Shown here in pieces: positions 37,305 through 46,376 of a stretch of DNA of 64,000 nt. The stretch comes from Pseudomonadota bacterium (GTDB lineage Bacteria > Pseudomonadota > Alphaproteobacteria > Rhizobiales > Beijerinckiaceae). Every line of letters starts with the position of its first letter. The stretch's first letter is position 1. A program made the position numbers and the translations under genes. The stretch covers positions 1 through 64,000 of the forward strand of contig JAJXWB010000011.1 in the NCBI GenBank assembly GCA_021781815.1, read 5' to 3'. The notes beneath the pieces were generated by a model. The model was not told the origin of the DNA, made no database searches, and saw only the letters and a list, made by a program, of their open reading frames with translations.

Positions 37305-38524
37305 CTCGACAACCAGGCAGCAAGTCTGCGCGCCGCCTCGCCCATGTCGTTCGCAGCGCGCGCGAAACATAGTCGCATGAACGGCGCGCCGGCCGGCCCG
37401 AACGCCGTCCCCGGCGCAAGCCCCACGCCGGCCTCGTCGACGAGCCGGAACGCGAGCTTGCGCGTATCGGTCTCGCCCTCTACGCCGAGGAACAGGTAGA
37501 AGCCGCCTTCAGGCGGCGCGAAGCGGACACGCTCGAAAGCGCCGAGCCGCTCGCACAGGACCGCGCGGCTGGCGGTCGCCCGCTGGCGCTGGAACGCGAC
37601 GAAGTCTTCGCCGTCGTCGAGCGCGGCCGTCGCCCCGCGCTGGCAGAACAGTGGCACGCCGGACGTCGAATACTGGATCAGATTCTCGATCTGCTGGCCG
37701 AGCGCCGCCGGCGCCTCCAGCCAGCCGACGCGCCAGCCCGTCATCGCCCAGTTCTTGGACATAGTATTGACGAACAGGATCAAATCGCCCGGCGCCATGA
37801 TGTCGTGGAAAGAGGGCGCACGTTGGCCGGCGAAGAAAAATCGCCCGTAAATTTCATCGGCGACGATCCATAGCCCGCGATCGCGCGCCAGATCGAGGAT
37901 CGCCCTCAATTCGTCGAGCGTCGCCGTCCAGCCCGTCGGGTTCGATGGGGTGTTGACGACGATTGCGCGCGTCGCCTGCGTGATCGCGCCCTTCAGGCGA
38001 TCAAAATCCAGTCGCCAGCGGAATCCCGCCTCGTCGTGGTGGAAGTCGAGCGGAACATCGACCGGGCGCGCGCCGGCCGCCTGCAGCGCGCCGGCGAAGT
38101 TCGGCCAGGCCGGCGAAAGCACGATCGCCTCGTCGCCGGCGCCGGCGACGATCCGGATTGCGATCTGGAGCGCATGCATTCCGCCGACCGTCGCGAAAAA
38201 GCGATCTGGCTCGAAGGGCGCAGCGTCGCCCTCGAACGGCGAACCGTAGACCCGCGTCATCATGCGCGCCGCCGCCGCGCGAAAATCCGGATGCCCGCGC
38301 TGAGCCGTGTAGAAGGTCTCGCCCGATTGCAGTGACCTGGTCGCCGCGGCCGTGATGAAATCGGCGGTCGGCAGATCGCCTTCGCCGACCCACAGCGGCA
38401 TCAGACCTTGTCGATCGCGGCCGTAGTTGAACACCTCGACTATGCCGCTTTCCGGCGCGGCCGCGGCCTCCGGGCGCGCGTGCGCGAGAAAATGCGGGGC
38501 TGTCTGGTCCTGCGAGGGGATCAC
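37301..38524 (-). CDS. Class I/II pyridoxal-phosphate aminotransferase
   Basis: A 407-residue fold-type I aminotransferase. It shows the usual NTPSNPTGW motif, VADEIYGRFFF, and the PLP-binding lysine in NTMSKNWAMTGWRVGW, plus a C-terminal carboxylate-binding arginine in MRLCFARA. AspC/arylamine-type substrates are possible; the specificity is not evident. It is translationally coupled to the AbrB-like permease (4-base overlap), which hints that the permease moves the amino or keto acid involved; this is inference. Confidence 0.86.
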   Translation of the reverse strand: MIPSQDQTAPHFLAHARPEAAAAPESGIVEVFNYGRDRQGLMPLWVGEGDLPTADFITAAATRSLQSGETFYTAQRGHPDFRAAAARMMTRVYGSPFEGDAAPFEPDRFFATVGGMHALQIAIRIVAGAGDEAIVLSPAWPNFAGALQAAGARPVDVPLDFHHDEAGFRWRLDFDRLKGAITQATRAIVVNTPSNPTGWTATLDELRAILDLARDRGLWIVADEIYGRFFFAGQRAPSFHDIMAPGDLILFVNTMSKNWAMTGWRVGWLEAPAALGQQIENLIQYSTSGVPLFCQRGATAALDDGEDFVAFQRQRATASRAVLCERLGAFERVRFAPPEGGFYLFLGVEGETDTRKLAFRLVDEAGVGLAPGTAFGPAGAPFMRLCFARAANDMGEAARRLAAWLSR

Positions 38525-38637
38525 TGCGGTGTCATGCGCGCGGCGCTTTCAGAAGGTCGGGATCACCAGCGCATAAAGGATATGCGCTGACATGCCAACC
38601 GCGCGGGGCGCGGGCAAGGCCTGCGGGAACCGTCGTG

Positions 38638-39060
38638 TTACTTCCTGACCAGAGCGTCCCTGATCTGCTCAAGCAGCACTTCGCTGCGCGGCGGCGGCGG
38701 AGCGGTGGGCGCCGTGGCGGGCGCAGGCTTCTGCAGCTTCTGGATCTGCTGGATCGCAAGGAACAGCACGAACGCGACGATCAGGAAGTTGATGACCGCA
38801 GTCGCGAAGCTGCCGTAGCCCAGCACGGCGCCGGCTTTCTTGGCGTCGGCGTAGGACTGGATATTGGCGGGAACCGAGGCGCTCAGCCGCAGGAAGTAGT
38901 TTGAGAAGTCGAGCCCGCCGGTGATCGCGCCGATGATGGGCATGATGAGGTCGTCGACCAGGGAGCTTACGATCTTGGAGAAGGCCGCGCCGATGATCAC
39001 GCCGACCGCGAGATCGACGACATTGCCCTTCATCGCGAAATTCTTGAAATCCTCGAGCAT
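38638..39060 (-). CDS. mscL: Large-conductance mechanosensitive channel
   Basis: A 140-residue channel that opens under membrane tension during osmotic downshock. The N-terminal [20 protein letters not shown], which forms the pore helix, and the second helix ([20 protein letters not shown]) are intact, with a charged C-terminal helix. The ATG at 39060 starts the conserved MLEDFKNF; an ATG five codons upstream is less likely. GGGAG precedes it. Confidence 0.95.
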   Translation of the reverse strand: MLEDFKNFAMKGNVVDLAVGVIIGAAFSKIVSSLVDDLIMPIIGAITGGLDFSNYFLRLSASVPANIQSYADAKKAGAVLGYGSFATAVINFLIVAFVLFLAIQQIQKLQKPAPATAPTAPPPPRSEVLLEQIRDALVRK

Positions 39061-39192
39061 CCCGCGTTCTCCCAAATAGGTCCGGCCGCAGACGCCGGAA
39101 ACATAACAAGTTGATCCGCCTGTTCAAAGCTTGATTCCGCGGCCCGAGGCTTTAGCGTGCGGCGGAGCTGGTTTTCGCGCCCTGGAGGAGAC

Positions 39193-42100
39193 ATGATCGC
39201 GGGCTGGGCGGCCGTCCTGACGACGTTCGCCTACATCTGCGCCCTGTTCGCTGTGGCCCATTGGGGCGATACGATGGGCCGCAAATTCGTGCGCGGGCCG
39301 TTGCGGACGACGGTTTATGCCCTGAGTCTGGCTGTATATTGCACGTCCTGGACGTTTTTCGGTTCGGTGGGCCTGGCCTCCGTCTCGGGCCTCCAGTTTC
39401 TGCCGATCTATGTCGGCCCGCTGTTGGTGCTGGGCTTCGGTCGAGGCCTCATCGGCCGCATCGTTCACCTCGCCAAGGCCCAGAACATCACGTCGGTCGC
39501 CGATTTTGTCGCCGCGCGCTATGGCAAGGCCGAAAGCGTGGCGATCGTCGTGACGATCCTCTGCGTGATCGGCGCCGTTCCCTACATCGCCCTGCAACTG
39601 AAGGCGGTCGGCGCTTCGCTCGATATGGTGCTCGCCTCCATCGACGCCGAGAAGGTCGTGTCGCATCCAGGTTCGCTCCAGTCGAACCTGCTCGTGCCAT
39701 TGGTGCTGGCGGGATTCGCCATGGCTTTCGGAACTCGCCGGGTCGACGCGACCGAGCATCAGGATGGCCTGATGCTCGCGGTCGCCTCGGAATCCCTCGT
39801 CAAGCTGCTTGCTTTCGTCACGGTCGGCGCCACCGTGACCTGGGGCATATTCGGCGGCCTGGACGACCTCTGGCGGCGCGGGGCGGAAACGCCGGCCATC
39901 GTCTCGACCTTCGCCACGCAGGTCGACTGGCCGACCATGCTTGTTATGACGGCGCTTTCGGCGATCGCCATCGTGCTCCTGCCGCGACAGTTCCACGTCA
40001 CCGTGGTCGAGAATCACGACGAGCGCGACCTGCGCGCTTCATCCTGGCTGTTCCCGCTCTATCTCGTCGCCATCAATCTGTTTGTCGTACCACTTGCGGT
40101 GGCGGGGCGACTGACGTTTCCTGATGGCGCAATCGACCGCGATACGACCGTGCTCGCCCTGCCGTTGCACGCCGGCGATCATCTGCTCGCGGTGTTCGCG
40201 ATGCTCGGCGGAATTTCGGCGTCGACTGCGATGATCACTGTCGAATGCGTTGCGCTGTCGATCATGGTGTCGAACGATCTGGTGCTGCCATTGGTGTTGC
40301 GCCGCCGGCGCGCGATCCAGCCATCGACGCCCGGCGACATCGGTTCACGAATTCTGATCGTGAGGCGGGTCGCCATCCTGCTCATTCTCGCCTTCGGCTA
40401 TTTCTATCTCCAGGTATCGAGCGACGCCGCGCTGGTGTCGATCGGTCTCATCTCCTTCGCTTGTATAGCGCAGATCGCGCCGTCCTTCTTCGGGGGCCTC
40501 TACTGGCGCGGCGGTTCGGCCGCGGGGGCCATCGCCGGCATGGCTGCGGGCGGCCTCGTATGGGCCTACACCCTGTTCCTGCCTTCCATCGAGCACGCCT
40601 GGGCGCCGCTCGCTACGCTCGTTCATGGCGGCGCGTTCGGCATGCAGGCTTTGCGCCCGACCGCTCTGTTCGGCGTCGAGTTGCCGCAGATCGTGCACGG
40701 CGCCGTCGCCTCGCTCACCATCAACGTTTTGGTGTTCATGGTCGTTTCGCTGCTGCGTCGTCCCTCCCGCCTCGAACTGTTGCAGGCGGCGGATTTCGTG
40801 CGGCAATCCAGTCTGCCGGCGCCGGGCTCTTTCCGTCTGTGGCGCGCGAGCGTGACCGCTGGGGAGCTGGAAGCGACCGTCGCGCGCTATCTGGGCGCCG
40901 CCCGCGCCCGCGCCTCGTTCGAGACGTTTCTGGCAAACCGGGGCCTGCAGCGCGAACGCAATGCGGAAGCGGACGTGCACATGCTGCGCTTCGCCGAGCG
41001 GCTGCTCGCCTCGGCCATCGGCGCAGCCTCTTCGCGGCTCGTTTTGTCTCTGGCGCTGCGCCGGCGAAATGTTTCGCATCAGGCCGCGCTGCGCCTCGTC
41101 GACGAGGCGTCCGCCGCCATCCAGTACAATCGCGATCTGCTGCAATACGCCTTGGATTTCGCACGACAGGGTATTACGGTCTTTGACCGCGACCGTCGGC
41201 TCATCTGCTGGAACCGCGAATTCCGCGACCTCTTCGATCTGCCGGGCGACGTGCTGCGCGTCGGCGTCGATCTTCAGGAAATCGTTCGTTTCAATGCACA
41301 GCGCGGCCTGTATGGCGAGGGCGTCGGCGAAGGTTTCGTCGCAACCCGCGTTGATCTGCTGCTGAATGAGCGTCGCCCCGTGCGAATCCGGCTCTTCCCC
41401 TCGACGCGGGTGATCGAAATTCGATCGGCCGCGATGCCGGACGGCGGCGTCGTCACCACCTATACGGACGTAACCGCGCAGGTCGACGCCGAAGAGGCGC
41501 TGGAAGCGACCAACGAGACGCTCGAACAGCGCGTGCGCGACCGCACCAATGAACTCGAACGTCTGAACGAGGAGCTCGCGGCGGCGAAAGCCAAGGCCGA
41601 CGAAGCGAACCTGTCGAAGACGCGATTCCTGGCGGCGGCGAGTCACGACATTCTCCAGCCCCTCAACGCGGCCCGTCTTTATGCGACATCCCTGTCGGAA
41701 CAGACTCGCGTCGCGCAGGATCCGGCGCAAACGCGCAAGCTCGCCGATAATGTCGACGCCTCGCTTGAAGCAGTCGAGGAGATCCTGACGGCGCTGCTCG
41801 ACATCTCGCGCCTCGACGCCGGCGCGATGAAGGCGGAGCTCGGCGCGCTCCGGCTCGACGACATTTTCGCCCGCTTGCAGATCGAGTTCGCTCCTTTGGC
41901 GAAAACGAAAGGTCTCGACCTCGCTTTCGTGCGCTCGAGTCTGTCGGTGCGCTCCGACCGCCGCCTGCTGCATCGCCTGCTGCAGAATTTCGTGTCCAAT
42001 GCGATCAAATACACACCGAAAGGCCGGGTGCTCGTCGGCGCGCGCCGTGTGGGCGCTCGCGTGCGGCTCGAAGTCTGGGATACCGGCCTCGGCATTCCCG

Positions 42101-42729
42101 AGGAGAGCCGCGCGGACGTCTTTCGCGAATTCGCCCGTCTCGAACCTGCGCAGCGCAGCGCGCCGGGCATCGGGCTTGGGCTTTCGATCGTCGAGCGGCT
42201 CGCCCGCGTGCTCGAAGCCGACCTCGGCCTGCGCTCGCGCGTCGGGGCAGGCTCTGTCTTCTTCGTCGATGTCCCGCTGACGCCCGCCACCTGGAGCGAA
42301 CCAGCAGCGGCGCGCGCCGAGCCGGCGGCTCAGCCGACTGCGCTCGCAGGCCTCGTCGTCTGCGCTATCGACAACGAGCCGCGCATCCTTGACGGCATGA
42401 AGATATTGCTCGGCGGCTGGGGCTGCCGGGTGGTCGCGGCGGGATCGAAGGAGGACGCGATCGCCGCGCTCGATGCCGCCGGCCTTGTTCCCGATGCGAT
42501 CGTCGCCGACTATCATCTGGATGGCGACGATGGTCTGAACGCCATCGCCGCCTTGCGCGCGCGCTACCGCGCCGATCTGCCTGCCGTTCTCGCGACCGCT
42601 GACCGTACCGAAGGCCTGCGCGCGCAGGCCGCAGCACAGGATGTGCGCGTTCTCGCAAAGCCGCTGCGGCCGGCGGCGTTGCGCGCGCTGCTCGCCCAAT
42701 GGCGCGTGACGCGCAGCGCGGCGGAATAG
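39193..42729 (+). CDS. Hybrid histidine kinase with sodium/solute symporter-like sensor (CbrA/NahK-like)
   Basis: A 1178-residue membrane kinase. Residues 1 to about 510 form a 12-13 helix SSF (sodium/solute symporter) domain. A PAS domain follows (LDFARQGITVFDRDRRLICWN, near 660), a coiled coil (LEQRVRDRTNELERLNEELA), a HisKA domain with His818 in AASHDILQPLNAARL, an HATPase domain (NFVSNAIKYTPKG, DTGLGIPE, GIGLGLSIV) and a C-terminal receiver with Asp1106 (VADYHLDGDDG). It resembles CbrA-type kinases that regulate carbon and nitrogen use and NahK-type kinases. TGGAGGAG precedes the ATG. No partner regulator is adjacent. Confidence 0.9.
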   Translation: MIAGWAAVLTTFAYICALFAVAHWGDTMGRKFVRGPLRTTVYALSLAVYCTSWTFFGSVGLASVSGLQFLPIYVGPLLVLGFGRGLIGRIVHLAKAQNITSVADFVAARYGKAESVAIVVTILCVIGAVPYIALQLKAVGASLDMVLASIDAEKVVSHPGSLQSNLLVPLVLAGFAMAFGTRRVDATEHQDGLMLAVASESLVKLLAFVTVGATVTWGIFGGLDDLWRRGAETPAIVSTFATQVDWPTMLVMTALSAIAIVLLPRQFHVTVVENHDERDLRASSWLFPLYLVAINLFVVPLAVAGRLTFPDGAIDRDTTVLALPLHAGDHLLAVFAMLGGISASTAMITVECVALSIMVSNDLVLPLVLRRRRAIQPSTPGDIGSRILIVRRVAILLILAFGYFYLQVSSDAALVSIGLISFACIAQIAPSFFGGLYWRGGSAAGAIAGMAAGGLVWAYTLFLPSIEHAWAPLATLVHGGAFGMQALRPTALFGVELPQIVHGAVASLTINVLVFMVVSLLRRPSRLELLQAADFVRQSSLPAPGSFRLWRASVTAGELEATVARYLGAARARASFETFLANRGLQRERNAEADVHMLRFAERLLASAIGAASSRLVLSLALRRRNVSHQAALRLVDEASAAIQYNRDLLQYALDFARQGITVFDRDRRLICWNREFRDLFDLPGDVLRVGVDLQEIVRFNAQRGLYGEGVGEGFVATRVDLLLNERRPVRIRLFPSTRVIEIRSAAMPDGGVVTTYTDVTAQVDAEEALEATNETLEQRVRDRTNELERLNEELAAAKAKADEANLSKTRFLAAASHDILQPLNAARLYATSLSEQTRVAQDPAQTRKLADNVDASLEAVEEILTALLDISRLDAGAMKAELGALRLDDIFARLQIEFAPLAKTKGLDLAFVRSSLSVRSDRRLLHRLLQNFVSNAIKYTPKGRVLVGARRVGARVRLEVWDTGLGIPEESRADVFREFARLEPAQRSAPGIGLGLSIVERLARVLEADLGLRSRVGAGSVFFVDVPLTPATWSEPAAARAEPAAQPTALAGLVVCAIDNEPRILDGMKILLGGWGCRVVAAGSKEDAIAALDAAGLVPDAIVADYHLDGDDGLNAIAALRARYRADLPAVLATADRTEGLRAQAAAQDVRVLAKPLRPAALRALLAQWRVTRSAAE

Positions 42730-43350
42730 TTACTCGGCCACGAATGGCGCCCGCCCGCTCCTCAGCGCGTCGTCGAGCAGTTCGAGCCGGTCCTGACCCC
42801 AGAACACTTCACCATCGAGCACGTAGGAGGGCGAACCGAATACGCCGGCGGCGAGCGCCCGCGCATTGTTGTTGGCGTAGGCCTCCGTGATGGGCGCCGA
42901 TCGCGCGTCGGCGATCAGCACGTCCGCATCATGGCCGACGTCGCGAAGGATGCGCGCGACGACGCCCTCGTCGCCCAGACTCAGCTCCTGCTCGAACGCC
43001 GCGCGAAATGCCTCCGACAGGTATGGCTTTGGGTCGTCGCCACGTGCGACAAGGGCGACGGCGACGCAATCGGCGAGGGTTGGATCGAATGGCCAGCCTT
43101 TCGGCTTCAGGGCAAAGCCCAGTCCGCGCTTTTCACGCCAGCGCTGCAATTCGACCAGGCGATAGCGCTGGCGCAGCGGATGTCGCCTGGCGAGCGGCAG
43201 GCCGCCGGAATTGGGGAAGACCTCGCCGAGATTGACGGGCCGGTAGACGATCGCTGCGCCGTGCCTGCGCGCAGTCGCGAGGAACAGATCGTGGCCGATA
43301 TAGGCCCAGGGCGAAACGAGCGTGAAATAATAGTCGATGCTGCGCGGCAT
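42730..43350 (-). CDS. DsbA-family 2-hydroxychromene-2-carboxylate isomerase-like protein
   Basis: A 206-residue thioredoxin-fold protein of the HCCA isomerase/glutathione S-transferase kappa type. The N-terminal YYFTLVSPWAYIG replaces the DsbA CxxC with a serine, as in isomerases, and the C-terminal GVFGSPSYVLDGEVFWGQDRL is highly characteristic. It probably isomerises an aromatic degradation intermediate with glutathione; the true substrate is unknown. It faces the kinase gene tail to tail. Confidence 0.86.
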   Translation of the reverse strand: MPRSIDYYFTLVSPWAYIGHDLFLATARRHGAAIVYRPVNLGEVFPNSGGLPLARRHPLRQRYRLVELQRWREKRGLGFALKPKGWPFDPTLADCVAVALVARGDDPKPYLSEAFRAAFEQELSLGDEGVVARILRDVGHDADVLIADARSAPITEAYANNNARALAAGVFGSPSYVLDGEVFWGQDRLELLDDALRSGRAPFVAE

Positions 43351-43378
43351 GGAACCTCCAGGGCGCCACACTAGCGCG

Positions 43379-43402
43379 CCTCGCGCGGTCCGTCGCGCGA
43401 GG
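43379..43402 (-). terminator. Hairpin downstream of the beta-oxidation cluster
   Basis: A 9-bp perfect stem CCTCGCGCG/CGCGCGAGG with a 6-base loop lies 43 bases after the thioesterase stop on the minus strand. There is no T-tract, so termination is tentative. Confidence 0.4.
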
Positions 43403-43444
43403 TTCGCCCCGGCCAGGCGTGGGTCAACCGGGCTGCGCCGGACG

Positions 43445-43996
43445 TTAGTTGGCGCGCCGTATCTCGTCCTCGGTCTGCATGAAGGCGAGGATTTCCGCGC
43501 TCGCCGGCGGCGGCGCAAGACCCGACCGGCCCATCGCGGCGAACAGATCCTCCACTGGCACCAAGCTCTTGTCTTTGCGCGCGTAGAAGCAGGTGCGTTC
43601 CAGCGATATGGCCGAGAGAATTTCCGAACGATCCCGCGCCCGCGTCAGAAACCGGCTTTCGAACACCAGATTTGTTCCGTCCCACCAGCGCAGCCGCGTC
43701 TCTACGCGGAATTTGCGGAACGGCTTCAATTCGCGCCGGAACCGGAACTTCGAGGCGAGCATCATCGGCCGCCAGTCGCGCTGGAACGCGGTCTGGATCA
43801 TGCGTGTCCGCACGAAGAAATCGAGCCGGGTCAGATCGACGAAGCAGGGATAGCGCCCGTTCGTCATGTGCAGATTGGCGTCGATATCGGACGGCAGCAC
43901 GCGAAAGGCGCGGGACGAAAAGCCTTCCGGCAGCGGGATGCGCGGCCGGAAGGCGAAAGAGAAGATCAGCGCGAACAGGCGCAGCCAGAGGTTCAT
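43445..43996 (-). CDS. Hotdog-fold thioesterase family protein (4HBT_2-like)
   Basis: A 183-residue protein with a hydrophobic N-terminal anchor (LWLRLFALIFSFAF) and a hotdog core with the motif SDIDANLHMTNGRYPCFVDLTR, the Asp-containing pattern of 4-hydroxybenzoyl-CoA thioesterase-like enzymes (also THEM6-like). It lies 39 bases downstream of the hydratase/dehydrogenase gene and is probably the last gene of the fad cluster, releasing acyl-CoA products. Catalysis is not shown. Confidence 0.78.
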   Translation of the reverse strand: MNLWLRLFALIFSFAFRPRIPLPEGFSSRAFRVLPSDIDANLHMTNGRYPCFVDLTRLDFFVRTRMIQTAFQRDWRPMMLASKFRFRRELKPFRKFRVETRLRWWDGTNLVFESRFLTRARDRSEILSAISLERTCFYARKDKSLVPVEDLFAAMGRSGLAPPPASAEILAFMQTEDEIRRAN

Positions 43997-44035
43997 GAAC
44001 AGACTCTCAACCCCACCCGCGCAGCCGCTTGATCT

Positions 44036-46240
44036 TCAGGCGGCCTTCGCCCCGACGAACCTTTCATAGAAAGTTTCGCCGCTCTTCGCCATCTCGCGCA
44101 GCAGCGCTGGCGGCGAGAAGCGGTCGCCGTGTCTGGCGACGAGCGTGTCGCAGAGCGACACGAAATTTGCGACGCCCAATCCGTCGATATAGCTGATCGT
44201 TCCGCCGGTGAACGGCGCAAATCCGAAGCCGAGAATCGATCCGACATCCGCCTCGCGCGGATCGGTGACGACTCCTTCCGCCATCGTGCGCGCGGCCTCG
44301 ACCGCCTGCGCCACCAGGAATCGCTGCTTCAGTTCCTCGACGTCGATCGTGTCGGGATCGAGCGCCTTGCCTGCGAGACCGGCCAGCCCCGGCCACAGCT
44401 TCTTCTTTCCGCCCTGCGGATAGTCATAAAAGCCCTTGCCGTTCTTGCGACCGAAGCGCTCGAGGTCGACGACCAGCGTCTTGATCAGCTTCTCCTGCGC
44501 TGGATCGATAGACTGTTCGCCGAGATCCTTCTTCGTCGCCTGCACGACGCGCCACGAAAGATCGATCGCCACTTCGTCGTTGAGCGACAATGGGCCGACG
44601 GGCATGCCGGCCATGCGCGCGACATTTTCGATCATCGCAGGCGGCACGCCTTCCATCAGCATCAGATGGCCTTCGCGGATATAATTGCCGACGCAGCGGT
44701 TAGCGTAGAAGCCACGCGTGTCGTTGACGACGATCGGCGTCTTCTTGATCAGGCGGACGAAGTCGAGCGCGGTCGCCAGCGCCCTGTCGCCGGTCTTCTC
44801 GCCCATGATGATTTCCACCAGCATCATCTTGTCGACCGGCGAGAAGAAGTGGATGCCGATGAAATTCTCGGGCTTTTGCGCTTCCGTCGCCAGCGAGGTG
44901 ATCGGCAGGGTCGAGGTGTTCGACGCAAACACCACGTCTGGCCCGAGGACGCCCTGAGCCTTCTTCGTCGTCTCGGCCTTCACGCCGCGATCCTCGAACA
45001 CAGCCTCGACCACGAGATCGCAGCCTTTCAGATCATTGTAGTCGGCCGACGCCTTGATGCGGCCGAGCAGGGCGGCCTTGTCGGCTTCGGTTGCGCGTCC
45101 CTTTGCGACGCGCGAAGAGATCAGCGCGTCGGAATGCGCCTTGCCCTTGTCGGCGGCGGCCTGGTCGCGATCGACCAGCACCACTTGCGCGCCGGCCGAC
45201 GCCGTCACATAGGCGATGCCTGCGCCCATGAAGCCGGCGCCGATCACGCCAATTTTCTTGAGATTTGTCCTCGGCTCGGATTTCGGGCGGCGCGCGCCCT
45301 TGTTCAGTTCGCCCATCGACAGGAACAGCGAGCGGATCATCGCGGCTGCTTCCTTCGAGCGCATGATCTGCGCGAAATAACGGCTCTCGACCTTCAGCGC
45401 CTGGTCGATCGGCAATTGCAGACCTTCATAGACGCATTTGAGGATCGCCTTGACGGCGGGATAATTGTCGTAGGTTTCCTTGCGATAGAGGGCGTTGGCG
45501 GGCGGCCAGATCATCATGCCGAAAGGCGAGAAGATCTTGCCCGACGGCATCTTGAAATTCTTCTCGTCCCACGGCGCGACCGGCTTGCCGCCGCCCTTGA
45601 TCCACGCCTTCGCCCTGGCGACGAGTTCGCCTTCCGGCGCCACGTCATGCACGAGATTCATCTGCTTCGCCCTGGCGGGCTTCAACGACTCGCCCTTGAA
45701 CAGAAATTGTAGCGCATCCGGCGTCGCCATCAGGCGGGGAATGCGCTGCGTGCCGCCGGCGCCGGGGAACAGGCCGACCTTCACTTCCGGCAAGCCGACC
45801 GAGGCCTTCGGGCTGTCGGCGATGACGCGGTAATGGCAGGCCAGCGTGATCTCGAACCCGCCGCCGAGCGCGACGCCGTTGATCGCCGCCGCCCACGGCT
45901 TGCCAGACGTCTCGATGCGGCGAAAGACCCGCGACGCGCGTCCGGCCTGATCGACAAATTCGGTCATCGCGGCATCCTGGCCGCGCGCCTTGACGGCGTC
46001 GGCGAATTGCTTTGCGCCGGACTGCATCATCGTGAGGTCGGCGCCGGTGCAGAACGCGTCCTTGCCCGACGTCAGCACGACGCCCTTGATTGCGGCGTCG
46101 GCGACGACATGATCGACGATGGCGTCGAGTTCATCCATGACCGTCTGGTCGAGCACGTTCATCGGCTTGCCCGGCATGTCCCAGGTGACGAGAACGATGC
46201 CGTCGGAGTCCGTGTCGAGTTTGAAATTGGCGAGGGTCAT
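44036..46240 (-). CDS. fadJ: Bifunctional enoyl-CoA hydratase/3-hydroxyacyl-CoA dehydrogenase (FadB/FadJ-like)
   Basis: A 734-residue beta-oxidation enzyme. The N-terminal crotonase domain has the oxyanion-hole SGKDAFCTGADLTMM and the catalytic region GLPEVKVGLFPGAGGTQRI. The NAD-binding domain (GVIGAGFMGAGIAYVTASAG) starts near residue 330, followed by FIGIHFFSPVDKM with the dehydrogenase His, and the C-terminal dehydrogenase domain. It hydrates enoyl-CoA and oxidises the product to 3-ketoacyl-CoA for the neighbouring thiolase. GGGAGGCACACA precedes the ATG at 46240. Confidence 0.93.
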   Translation of the reverse strand: MTLANFKLDTDSDGIVLVTWDMPGKPMNVLDQTVMDELDAIVDHVVADAAIKGVVLTSGKDAFCTGADLTMMQSGAKQFADAVKARGQDAAMTEFVDQAGRASRVFRRIETSGKPWAAAINGVALGGGFEITLACHYRVIADSPKASVGLPEVKVGLFPGAGGTQRIPRLMATPDALQFLFKGESLKPARAKQMNLVHDVAPEGELVARAKAWIKGGGKPVAPWDEKNFKMPSGKIFSPFGMMIWPPANALYRKETYDNYPAVKAILKCVYEGLQLPIDQALKVESRYFAQIMRSKEAAAMIRSLFLSMGELNKGARRPKSEPRTNLKKIGVIGAGFMGAGIAYVTASAGAQVVLVDRDQAAADKGKAHSDALISSRVAKGRATEADKAALLGRIKASADYNDLKGCDLVVEAVFEDRGVKAETTKKAQGVLGPDVVFASNTSTLPITSLATEAQKPENFIGIHFFSPVDKMMLVEIIMGEKTGDRALATALDFVRLIKKTPIVVNDTRGFYANRCVGNYIREGHLMLMEGVPPAMIENVARMAGMPVGPLSLNDEVAIDLSWRVVQATKKDLGEQSIDPAQEKLIKTLVVDLERFGRKNGKGFYDYPQGGKKKLWPGLAGLAGKALDPDTIDVEELKQRFLVAQAVEAARTMAEGVVTDPREADVGSILGFGFAPFTGGTISYIDGLGVANFVSLCDTLVARHGDRFSPPALLREMAKSGETFYERFVGAKAA

Positions 46241-46264
46241 TGTGTGCCTCCCTGAATGGGTGGT

Positions 46265-46346
46265 CGTCATTGCCGGGAACGAAGCGACAAGAAAGAGAAG
46301 GGGCTGACCGTCGGGTCTGGATTGCTTCGCTTCGCTTGCAATGACG
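46265..46346. repeat. Intergenic palindromic repeat (GTCATTGC type)
   Basis: Inverted 9-base arms CGTCATTGC (46265-46273) and GCAATGACG (46338-46346) enclose related inner sequences (GAAGCGACAAG; TTGCTTCGCTTCGC). This is the form of the dispersed intergenic repeats seen in several Hyphomicrobiales. It sits between the thiolase and hydratase genes and may fold into a long hairpin in their mRNA. Confidence 0.65.
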
Positions 46347-46376
46347 GGATGATTTTTATCGGACGGGCGACGCGCG

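Noticed and set aside
40345-42699. A 784-codon minus-strand open frame opposite the hybrid kinase
   Set aside because: No recognisable domain; the opposite frame has PAS, HisKA, HATPase and receiver motifs.
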